Origin: Trichomonas vaginalis G3
Lineage: Eukaryota > Parabasalia > Trichomonadida > Trichomonadidae
Reading direction: 5' to 3'
DNA length: 64,000 bases
NCBI RefSeq assembly: GCF_026262505.1
Contig: NC_067204.1
Location: 2,079,797-2,143,796 of the forward strand
The translations under genes were made by a program, and so were the position numbers. Position 1 is the stretch's first letter. Every line of letters begins with the position of its first letter. Shown piece by piece: positions 10,831-20,186 of this stretch. A model generated the notes under the pieces. The model worked only from the letters and a program-made list of their open reading frames with translations. It searched no databases and was not told the DNA's origin.

Positions 10831-12249
10831 TGTACCAACAGTTGAAATACCACCCATAAAGTCTTCTGAGTCAGCAAATGGAATGCCAAGCCAAAAGTTT
10901 GAACGGTCTCCATTTGTATATTGAGTTTTTTGACCTCCTGTATGAGTCCATACTTTCACATATGGCATAATAGAACCTTTGCATTCAGGTTAATGTTTGT
11001 TTGTGAAGTTGTTGTTAAAGTTCATAGCATCTAATGTCAAGTTGTATGACCTCATATCCTCAACTGTAGAATATTCTTCTCTTGGATAATTATTTGCCAT
11101 CTATGTTTATATGATATTTAATACCGGGGTTGTAGAAAACAAGAATAGTCATTTATAGTTCGTCTGAACAGTACAAACATAGTATCTGCATGTTTCATTG
11201 CAGTTGTTAAAGCAATATCTGTTCTTGCACCTGGGTCAGCACTTTGGTTTCCAACTTCACCTGCAAAGTCTTTGACAGATATTTGGTGTTATAGGGAACA
11301 TAAGTGGAACTGCAATATATTTGGCAGCTAAAGCATTTGAAATATCTGGTCCAACATATAGACTGCAAGTCTGCTTTCTATTCTCTTGCATTCAAATTTT
11401 TCGCATGTAAACTTAACTGCTGGTCCCAAGCAGTTCAGCAGCATTGAAATAATAGTTTACTTCATTGTTGAAGTTTGAAAACCAAAGTCTAAGTCAACTT
11501 TGTCTTTGCAAAAAGCACAGAACTTGGCTCCACCAGTTTCCAGCTACAGTAATGCTGAATGGGTCTGTGTTGGTGCAATGACTAAGTTATTTTTGCTTGG
11601 AGTAAGTTCGATAGAAATTTTTCCTGCCAGTTTGGCAAGTATCTTAAAAACCTGAAGATGAGGAAAGATGACAAAGGAACTCTAAGTTTCAGTTTTACTT
11701 TAGTGGCAGCAGTTCCATCTGAACCAGAAAGGTTAACATAAACTCCTGGAACGTTAGGGTCAAGTCTTCTTATTTTCTCAATATTTGCATACTGGTCTGT
11801 TTGTTCTCTAGCTTGTGGTTGTACTGAGTTTCTCAAACGAACCATTCATAGTTTGCCCATGTTTACTGTTTGAACTAAGTCAGAGTAGAATATATCTTAT
11901 ATCCCATGAAAACTTCTGGAGCATATTGGTATCCGACATAGAAAATTCCATTGCAACCTTTCTTGTCAGACAACTTGGCAGAAGGTTTTATTTCAATGTC
12001 TTGTTCCACGTATAAGAATGAGTTGTCAATAGAAATAATATGAAACCTGTCGCAAGCAATATCTACTGTTGTTGAAGAACCTTCTCCAAACTCACCTACG
12101 TTTCCATAAGAAACAGCAGTTGTATATTCGTAAGTTCCAGGAACTATTTCTGACCTTCTAATGGCATTGTCGCATTCGTTATACCATTCGGAAACATTTC
12201 CGTTCATAGCATCCAAAACTGTTGGCGTTATATTCTGAGCGGCGTACAT
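10647..12249 (-). pseudogene. Candidate major capsid protein (fossil)
   Basis: About 530 codons, counterpart of 23464-25067. Readable pieces include MYAAQNITPTVLDAMNGNVS, FYVGYQYAPEVFMGYK and FYNPGIKYHINIDGKYYP, beta-rich with the NIDGKYYP turn-like element often seen in double-jelly-roll capsid proteins. Position downstream of the large coiled-coil gene and size fit the Polinton MCP. Identification is by architecture, not by a run search. Broken several times. Confidence 0.55.
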
Positions 12250-12316
12250 TTCATATGGGTAAAATATAGAAATAGTTGGATTTATATATCATAATAGAAC
12301 CCACTCGTACCAAGCT

Positions 12317-15300
12317 TTACTTTGTTCTACTCTTCTTCTTTGGTGTCGCTTTTGGTAACTTGCCCTCTGCTTCAAGTTGTTGCATCTTTGCCTCATGTTC
12401 ACCTAGTATGTTGTAAATTTCCCATTTCCTTTTTGCCTTTGGGCTCTGGTCGCCCATCTCAGGTAACCTATATCCTAGAAAGATTTTGTCATAGTTTGTA
12501 TTTGAGTCTTCGCTTATTGTTTGCATGACTCTTTCCTGAGTTTCCGGTTCAAGCTCTTCAAATATAGCTTGTCCATATGGAATAAGCTCGTTTCCAAATA
12601 TATGTTTTTGTAGCCATTCTGGTTTTCTTCCATGTACCAATAATATTTTGTGAATGGGAAAGCTTTTACCCAATGTTTCAGTCTTGCGTCATTTATTTCT
12701 GTAGTTGGTTTTATTTTGTCAAGGAACATGTTTTCAATACTAACATTTCATTTGGTACTGTCCATTTGAGTTTTCTTAAATATTCATCCCTTCTCGTTCA
12801 TTGTCTGCAAAGTAAGTTTTTATGACATTTTGTAAACTTTCGTTTGCAAGGTCATGTACAATAGTTCTCTTCCTTCTCTCTCCCTAAACTTTCTTTCTAA
12901 ACTCTTCACCAAATATACCATCTCTATGGTTCTGTGTAGTCTTTGAGATAAATGTTCTAGAACGTCAGGTGTTATATTTCCATCAGCCATGTTCATTTCA
13001 TACTGGTCCAAAATATCTGCATCTTTCATATCTTTCAATGCATTAAAGCCGCGCTGAAAATACCAGCTACATCTGGTTCACCATTCACTTCCATTGCGTC
13101 TACAACTTCTTGGAATTGTGGTTGTAAGTTTATGAACCACCTATCCGGATTAGCTTTATGACCCCATCTCATTGTAGTTCCATCGTCTGCAGAAACAAAA
13201 GTAGGTTTGTTTCCATATTGGCTAGGTTCTGAATGAACTTTAAACAATGTTTCATTTCTATATGTTTTGTTGAAATTTAACCTTTTATTTTCACCGAGTT
13301 CATCCAAAGATTGAACGTTATATGCTCGTAAGTAAAAAGGATTGTTGTATTTGTGTACACTTTCTTTCAGTTCTTCCATTCTATGCTGGATATTTTCATC
13401 TGATGTTGGAGTCTTTTGTATGTCGGCGAACATTTTTTGATATTCTTCTACTATGTCAGCCGAATTTTTCTTAGACTCTTGGAAAGGATTCCATATTCTC
13501 CGCATACTCTTGTTGAGGGTCAAGATTTTTCGGCTGTTCCAAATCTTCATCTAGTTCTGTGAAGTTAGTTTCCAAAGGAGGACTTGTTCGTTTCCTTCAG
13601 GCTCTTCTAGCTGTTGTTGCTGAACTATTTCTTCCATGTCTGGTTGTATCTGAACTTCTTCCTGTGGAGTTTCTTGTACCTCATCTGCTGGCATTTCATA
13701 TATTCCGAGACCGTTTTTAACAAGTTCCCTATTTAAGCCATCCGCATTCATAACCCTTTCTTCTTTCGTTCCGTCTCTATTTTTTACGCGTTTCATGAAG
13801 ATAGTTGAATTATCATTTATCTCTGACACCAAATATCTCGGAGTAAATTCATTCATGTCATTTGGATGATATGCTATTAAATCATATCCCTTAGCGAGCT
13901 TGTATTTTCCAGGTTTGAAATTATATCCCATTTGGTGCTGAACCATAAAGCTAAATAGGTTCGGGTCAGTATTTCCTTCCTTGAACTTTCTAATAGCTTC
14001 TTTATATCTGTCACTAAAGTCAAGAGTATCTGGGTAACCATAATTTTCCTTAAGCATTTTTAAGAATTCTTGGTTTCCTTGTTCTCTACTTCTTTTATGT
14101 CCTTGCTCTGTTTGTGGTTGTTGTGCAGGGTTTTGAACTGTTGGTTGTTGTGTTGGATTTTGAACTGTTGGTTGCTGTGCTGGTTGTGGAGGTGGTTGTT
14201 GTGCAGGGTTTTGAACTGTTGGTTGTTGTTGTGGTGCTGGATTTTGAACTGTTGGTTGTTGTGTTGGTTTTGGTGCATGCCTGTGTCTGTGTCCATGTGA
14301 CGATGTAAATGTTTTAGGTAGTCCTGGTGCAGGTGCTTCTCTTGGAGGGTTTGGTGGTATATAAGTTCCACCAGCTGGCACATATGTTCCACCAGCTGGT
14401 ATATAAGTTCCACCAGCTGGCACATATGTTCCATCTGCAGCATAATGTCCTACCTGACTTTTCGTTCTTAAGAAAGCATTTACTAGGTCTGTTTTGGTCT
14501 GTTGTAACTCTTTTTCTTGACTTTCCACAACAGTCGCTCTAACGGCGTCATAGGCACTTTGAACTGCCTGTCTCGTTGCTGCATCTGTTATTTTCGTCAT
14601 ATTTTGTGCTACTTCTCTTAACTCGTTGTCGAAACCTTCAGACTTCAGTTTCTTTCCAGATGAGAAGTCGTTCACTAGTTTCACCTTACTATGAAGAGCT
14701 TCGAAGGCGTTCTTAAAGTCAGCATTCATTAAAGCTTCATTTGAACTGTCTTCATCCGCTTGTATTTTTGTCCTTATTGACCCTATAAGTTGGGCTGCTT
14801 TGGCGTTGGCTTGGGCATCTAACCAGTCATTATTAGCTTTTATATATTCTGCGCTTTTCATTGCCTTTTGCATGGCTGCGTCGTTATTTTTACTTTCTTG
14901 TGCTAAGTTTTCATACTGTACGGTTTGGTTTTGCAACTGTAAAAGTTTTTCTGCCTTTACATTTGCTTCAACTTTTTTTATACTCATCGCTATCCATATA
15001 TGTCTTCAGGGCTTTTTGTTTTATCTCTTCATCTTTCAGTACTTTATATTGAGTAGTATGGTTTTTCAAATTTATAACATCTTGTTCCATTTTTGCTACT
15101 TCTGCTGCTTTTTCTGACACTTTTTTCGCATATTCCTCTGTACTTAGTTCTTTCAGTTGTTCTTCTTTCTTCTTTTTCTCTACGTTTAACTCATTTAGTT
15201 TCTTTGTGTGTCTGTCATATTCTAGTTTCTTTTCGTTTTCACTTATTTGTTTCTGTATGTCTATGTTTGACTTTTTGACATCTGTTATTTGATTTTTGAG

Positions 15301-15573
15301 TGAACTCAAATTCATTTGACTTTGAGGGTTATAAGCTGTTCCGTCTGCAGCTCCACCATAGCCTGCCATTTTCGCTAAAAGTGCCGCTCTTAAACCTCCA
15401 CTCTGTGCACCAATAACTCGGTTTAAAAAGCATAGGGTTGCTTGACATTTGTTGCAACATAGTGGGGTCATTCATCATTTGTTGTTGCAACTGTTGTTGT
15501 GGTGTCAGTTTTACTATTGGATGTTTCAATGCTCTCTTCCTCTACGTATATTCTTACGTAGCTTACGTGGCAT
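12317..15573 (-). pseudogene. Large coiled-coil, Pro/Gln-rich virion-type protein (fossil)
   Basis: About 1085 codons. Order: basic N-terminus MPRKLRKNIRKRKRALKHP, a long Lys/Glu/Ala coiled coil, PAGGTYIP/VP repeats (more units than in copy B), a Gln/Pro tract of QQPTVQNPA units, then an acidic C-terminal part ending KKKSRTK. The basic start followed by coiled coil suggests a DNA-associated internal virion protein; that is inference. Broken several times. Confidence 0.65.
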
Positions 15574-16034
15574 TTTAAGTGAAGTAAAAAACGGTTTTTG
15601 ACAGATGTTTATATGACACTTTTTGTTCAGCACAAAAAACTACTCGGTCAAAGTGTTGTCAGTTTTGTAAAATAACCGTCCTATCTCATTCTATAAGGGG
15701 GAAAGGCTTCTCAAAGTATACTTCCTTGGAACGCCCGTAACTTTTCCTGTAGCGACGATAGACCCTTATTTGTCCGGACAAAGTTATACTATTTTGAGTG
15801 CTCTACAAAAAAGTCAACAGCGACGACTCTCAAAAACCGTTGTGTAAAAAGTTTTACCGTTGGACAAAAAAGTATATATAGAAAACAAAAAACGTTTATA
15901 GTTCATTCAATATTTGAGATGGAACGGTTTTCCAACGGTAACTATTAAATAAAATAAAAAAATAGAGGGAGTCTCCGTTGACGAAAACGGTTCATCTCAA
16001 ACTCTTATTTGAAAAAACAGTTTATTTTTGTCTA
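15574..16034. promoter_or_regulatory. Intergenic region between divergent coiled-coil and terminal genes
   Basis: 460 bp without convincing ORF. It holds the minus-strand promoter motif TTTTTTACTTCACTTAAAATG up to 15573 (written here in two overlapping halves: TTTTTTACTTC and CACTTAAAATG). The rest contains short palindromes such as TGTCCGGACA near 15770. Composition is richer in G+C than the adjoining 3' noncoding DNA. Nothing else recognised. Confidence 0.4.
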
Positions 16035-16937
16035 ATGGAAGCCAACGCTGTTAACCACAATTCAAACATTAACAATTCTCAACCGCTAACCAAAGCCAAA
16101 GCCCCACAACCTCCAAGAACCGGCACAGCGGTTAGAATAACCACCAAAAAATCTAACAACGAATTAAGAGAAATTCTTCAACAAATTTGCTCTAAATATC
16201 TCAAAGACGCCGAAGAAAACACACAACCAGACGCTACATACAATACTCAGTTCTGTGAAGTTCTGAACAAAGCAATTGCTAGTTCAATTGAACTTACTAA
16301 GACAATTCCAAATCCAATTGAGCTTAGCGATGTCTTAGTTCAGTATTTTCCAACATTTACTAAGCTTATAATGTTGAGAACTTTATACCAAGTTCGTCAA
16401 AATCTTCCTCGTTACATGCAACGGTCATTCGACAAGAGAATTGCTGAATTCCAAGTCTTTAGTTACGGATATGACGAAGATGAATACGTTGACGAGTTCG
16501 GAGACAACTGTACAAAATGGTTTGAATGTTATACGACAACACAATTTGAATTCGACTTTCTCGAATTCAACGCAGCAACCATTCATATCATTGCTCTTTA
16601 CCTTTCCGAACAACAACAAGACCTCGCAGATGGAGATGTTGTTACTGTCGTCATGGAAACTCCTGAACAATTCGGAAAAAAGAAGTCTCTAATTGCCAAA
16701 TTCGTTCCAGGACATCAGCTTTTCCAACGCACAGAAGTCTTCTGTATTCCTGGAACTAAGTTCTTTGTCAGGAGCGAACGCAAAGAAAGATATAATGTGT
16801 CATTCAATTACACATTATATAATGTTTTCGACCCAGAAGAAGGCTTCTTCCCAGAAGCAATGGAGGAAGAAGAAGAGGAGGAGGAAATACAAAACTCTAT
16901 CCAAGAAGAGTCCTCCGAATTCACACCAGAAGACTAA
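16035..16937 (+). CDS. Terminal 300-aa Polinton protein, unknown
   Basis: Open throughout from ATG 16035 (MEANAVNHNSNINNSQ) to 16937. Order: Asn/Pro-rich basic N-terminus (about 1-45), a globular helical middle, a beta-rich C-terminal half, and a strongly acidic Glu tail ending EFTPED. An upstream in-frame extension starts only at TTG, so ATG 16035 is preferred. The gene sits right inside the element end, its last codons falling in the conserved terminal sequence. Copy B lacks the gene and carries minisatellites in its place. The family is not recognised. Confidence 0.65.
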   Translation: MEANAVNHNSNINNSQPLTKAKAPQPPRTGTAVRITTKKSNNELREILQQICSKYLKDAEENTQPDATYNTQFCEVLNKAIASSIELTKTIPNPIELSDVLVQYFPTFTKLIMLRTLYQVRQNLPRYMQRSFDKRIAEFQVFSYGYDEDEYVDEFGDNCTKWFECYTTTQFEFDFLEFNAATIHIIALYLSEQQQDLADGDVVTVVMETPEQFGKKKSLIAKFVPGHQLFQRTEVFCIPGTKFFVRSERKERYNVSFNYTLYNVFDPEEGFFPEAMEEEEEEEEIQNSIQEESSEFTPED

Positions 16938-17039
16938 CAATTTTCCGAATAAAAACTTCATTTATACTAAACATCTTCGGGGCTAGAAGGGGCGCAGCCC
17001 CTGGAAGCCCCACTACCTTTTTTTTTTTTTTTTTTTTTT
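16938..17039 (+). repeat. Right terminal repeat tip of Polinton copy A
   Basis: ATTTTCCGAATAAAAACTTC through GGAAGCCCCACTACC and a 22-T tract. It matches both tips of copy B, apart from a short stem whose two arms (GGGGC, GCCCC) replace the GGCAC and GTGCC arms of copy B. The left partner is outside the window. Confidence 0.85.
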
Positions 17040-17588
17040 AAATAATTATAAATTTCAAGTTAAATTTTAATTTTGATAAATAATTTAAATTTCAAAATAT
17101 CAAGTTCAGTTCGACTATGTATGTAGTAATTCCTCAATAAAGTGCCAAAACCCTATTAAAATATATGAACATTTTCAATATTTTAATGTTTTTATTTAAA
17201 AATTTGATGGAATATGAGCTTCAAACAATTATTATGTAAATAAAAATAATTAAATATATGTATTTATTCGTATTACAACCGTAGTAAGTCGATTCTTCCT
17301 TTCTTCTACTGAGATTTGAATTTGATTTCGAATTGTAAAGAGATTCAAAGGGAAAATACTAGCGGATAAAAACTACCTCCATGAAAGGGTCATAATGGAG
17401 TCAAGTTGTATTTTTTGATATTTTTTGCTTTTCGAGCCGAAATAGGTAGCCAAGATAATGCCTAAAATAAGGTTCTAAATTCTGAAGTTTACATGATCCT
17501 CTCGTGTGCACCCTTAAAAAAATGCAAAAAAAAAGTAATAAAATAAAAAAATTTTTAGTATCGATAATCTGAAATATGTTGTTTACTT

Positions 17589-17826
17589 AAGCCGCTCGCT
17601 TCGCTCGCGGCTTAGTTTCGTAGTTTCGTACAATCTTTTTTCAAATCTGTTCTTTTCGTCAGCCGCGAGCGAAGCGAGGGGCTTAGTTTCGTAATTTCAT
17701 ACAACCTTTTTTCGAATCTGTTCTTTTCTTAAGCCGCGAGCGAAGCGAGTGGCTTAGTTTCGTAATTTCATACAATTATTTTTCGAATTTGTTCTTTTTG
17801 TCAACCGCGAGCGAAGCGAGTGGCTT
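17589..17826. repeat. Approximately 71-bp tandem repeat with GC-rich core
   Basis: Four units, each with the core CGAGCGAAGCGAG followed by GGCTTAGTTTCGTA and a TTCTTTT tail. The cores start near 17594, 17665, 17737 and 17808. In the first unit the core is reverse-complemented while its flanks keep the same orientation; another reversed core stands alone at about 19172. Confidence 0.8.
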
Positions 17827-18379
17827 TTTATTTTTAAAAATTTTTTTCTTTCTTACTTTTTTCCCCTTACTTACAAATTTGATAGTAACTTGCCAAATCT
17901 CTCTATCATATAATAATAAATTCATCCATTTTTTGTTTCAAATCTGATACTTTACATTTCTGACATGTAAACCCGTCACTTTTCACTTCACCTCACTGGG
18001 CAAGTTTGTGCCCCCCTCCAAATGATAACACCATCCTCTAAAATTCGATAATCTATTTTATCTGGTTTTACTTGTTGGGTCATTTATGTAAGAATAAAAA
18101 ATAAATTATGTTTAAAATTAATGTTAAAAATAATGATACAAAATCGTTCAATATTGTATGAATTCTTACGTTTACAAAAAATGTCACAAAACCCATCCTA
18201 CCCTACTACTACTTATACAAATTCGAGTCAGCTAATAATTTAATTGAAAAAATAAAAAGAAAACATATAATTTTTAATTTGTCTAATTGAATAAGCAATA
18301 TTATAAATATTATGTTAAACGGTTAATTTTTTCTCAAAAAAAATTATTTCGAATTTCCGAAATTTTTGACATTTTGGCT

Positions 18380-18438
18380 GAGAACTATGGTCTGTGAGGT
18401 ACATAGATAGAATCAGTACCTCGCAGACTATAGTTCTC
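18380..18438. repeat. Hairpin 1: 23-bp arms
   Basis: Arms 18380-18402 and 18416-18438 with a 13-nt loop. The arms differ at two positions, and both differences would be G-U pairs if read as RNA on the plus strand. Confidence 0.85.
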
Positions 18439-18440
18439 TA

Positions 18441-18504
18441 TATGGCGCCGAAAATTTTTTGGTGAAATGTCGTCGCATTTCACCAAAAATTTTTCGGCAC
18501 CATA
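18441..18504. repeat. Hairpin 2: about 29-bp arms
   Basis: Arms 18441-18469 and 18476-18504 with a 6-nt loop and two mismatches. It contains GGTGAAATG/CATTTCACC next to the loop. Confidence 0.85.
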
Positions 18505-18511
18505 GGAAGAA

Positions 18512-18560
18512 TTGGAGGGTGTGAGATACTATTACATGCTATAGTACTCACACCCTCCAA
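18512..18560. repeat. Hairpin 3: about 20-bp arms
   Basis: Arms 18512-18532 and 18541-18560 (TTGGAGGGTGTGAG and CTCACACCCTCCAA) with one bulged base and an 8-nt loop. It follows hairpin 2 after only 7 bp. Confidence 0.85.
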
Positions 18561-19203
18561 CTCCCAATCAAAATCGCATAAAATTTGCTACTTATCTTCA
18601 GATTACCTCCCATTATAAAATATATCATTGCTATCTCATCGTACTATATTTCCACCCTATTGTATTTAAAAATATAAAATTTTTTGATAATATATTTTTA
18701 TATCTTAAATTTTCAAACAATATATTCACAGATAATATAATGGGAAATCTATCTCAACCTAGCCTTAAAGTACCAAACTCCTGCTTGCATTCTCACTCAC
18801 AAATATTAAACATCCATCTCCAAAAAACTAAATTCTTCACAATTTTTTTTTAAATTGAGAACATAAAAAACGTATGCATTCAATAATTTAAGATACTAAC
18901 AAATATTAAAAACTTCAAAATATCAGATATTAACGTTTTTCAATTAAAAAAATATCATTTTGCTTTTCAATTCGAACATAAATCTTAAATATTTTTAATT
19001 AATATCTGATTTACAGCATTATTATCCATTTATAAATCTGACAAATAAATGACAAAACCATCAGAAATAGTGTCACTTTTGTCAAAAGTGAAGTCACGCT
19101 ATTTTTCATGCACAACACTTCCGCGAATTACAGATCAGCAAAGATTTGAATCAAAATCTTCGAACTAAGCCGATCGCTTCGCTCGCGGCTTTCTTTATTA
19201 TTT

Positions 19204-19251
<48 letters not shown>

Positions 19252-19390
19252 TAGTGGGGCTTCCAGGCACTTCGTGCCTTCTAGCCCCGAAGATGTTTAG
19301 TATAAATGAAGTTTTTATTCGGAAAATTGTTAGTCTTCTTGGTCGAAAACATTATATAATGTTTCACTTTTCACAAATTATATATGTTTT

Positions 19391-19605
19391 CATGTTTTGT
19401 CAAGACTTCTTCGTAAATGTTTTGTCAAGACTTCTTCGTAAATGTTTTGTCAAGACTTCTTCGTAAATGTTTTGTCAAGACTTCTTCGTAAATGTTTTGT
19501 CAAGACTTCTTCTTCGTAAATGTTTTGTCAAGACTTCTTCGTAAATGTTTTGTCAAGACTTCTTCTTCGTAAATGTTTTGTCAAGACTTCTTCGTAAAAT
19601 CAGAC
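19391..19605 (+). repeat. 24-bp subterminal tandem repeat
   Basis: About nine units of TTTTGTCAAGACTTCTTCGTAAATG-like sequence (written as TTTTGTCAAGACTTC plus TTCGTAAATG); some units carry an extra TTC. The right end has four units (about 44515-44610). A sister form with GACTTTGTTAAGACTTC occurs at both inner borders. Confidence 0.9.
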
Positions 19606-19611
19606 AAAAAT

Positions 19612-20075
19612 ATATTTTAGGTGAAGAGGTGAGATTTCACCTGTTTTTTCACCTCATTTCTCACCTCTTGAATTTTCATGAAATTTACACCAAAAATATA
19701 TTTTAGGTGAAGAGGTGAGATTTCACCTGTTTTTTCACCTAATTTTTCACCCTCTTGAATTTTCATGAATTTTACACCAAAAATAATGTTTAGGTGAAGA
19801 GGTGAGATTTCACCTGTTTTTTCACCTAATTTTTCACCCTCTTGAATTTTCATGAAATTTACACCAAAAATATACTACTAGGGTCATTTACGAAGAAATC
19901 TCAACAAAGTCTTTACGATGAAATCTTGACAAAACATAGACAAGAAAGTTCATGAGAAATTAGATGAAGAAGTCTTAACAAAGTCTTTACGAAGAAATTC
20001 ATGAAAATTCAAGAGGTGAGAAATGAGGTGAAAAAAGAGGTGAAATCTCACCTCTTCACCTAAAATATATTTTTG
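19612..20075. repeat. Cluster of GGTGA/TCACC dyad modules, left end
   Basis: Three modules in plus orientation (about 19617-19690, 19700-19785, 19790-19870) and one reversed (about 20000-20075). Each has two AGGTGA-type words followed by three TCACC-type words, then CATGAAATTTACACCAAAAA. The words can pair to form nested hairpins. Confidence 0.85.
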
Positions 20076-20186
20076 GTCATTTACGAAGAAGTCTTAACAA
20101 AGTCTTTACGAAGAAGTCTTAACAAAGTCTTTACGAAGAAGTCACAATAAACATCTGTCAAAAACCGCTTTTTAACTTCACTTAAA

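Larger units (their letters stand above)
1..17039. mobile_element. Polinton/Maverick copy A, partial (left end outside window)
   Basis: This is a virus-like self-synthesising DNA transposon of the Polinton/Maverick family. The right terminus is at 17017, followed by a T tract to 17039, and it matches both ends of copy B. Gene content from left to right: polymerase B 3' part, a variable cassette, KilA-N, packaging ATPase, two small genes, SF3-like helicase, capsid-type genes, a large coiled-coil protein and a terminal gene. From about 4745 to 15573 it is the reverse complement of copy B 20187-31209 at high similarity. It is a fossil with several dozen breaks spread over nearly all genes, clearly older or longer decayed than copy B. 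Confidence 0.93.
17040..19209. other. Host spacer between two head-to-head Polintons
   Basis: 2.2 kb of very AT-rich DNA with no convincing gene on either strand. It holds a 71-bp tandem repeat (17589-17826), three strong hairpins (18380-18560), a short inverted repeat TCAGATATTAA/TTAATATCTGA (about 18920-19013) and a further copy of the GC-rich core at about 19169-19188. Confidence 0.6.
19210..20143 (+). repeat. Left terminal inverted repeat of copy B
   Basis: A tract (19210-19249), unique tip (19250-19390), 24-bp tandem units, GGTGA modules, then a mixed repeat section to about 20143. It is nearly identical to the reverse complement of the right end; the two ends differ mainly in repeat copy number and a handful of substitutions. 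Confidence 0.88.

Noticed and set aside
14060-14443. Val/Trp-rich and His/Gln-rich ORFs in the capsid block
   Set aside because: Shadow frames of the Gln/Pro repeat of the large coiled-coil gene.
19391-19605. Regular short repeats, CRISPR-like at first sight
   Set aside because: Units are direct 24-bp tandem copies without unique spacers, located in a transposon terminal repeat of a eukaryote.
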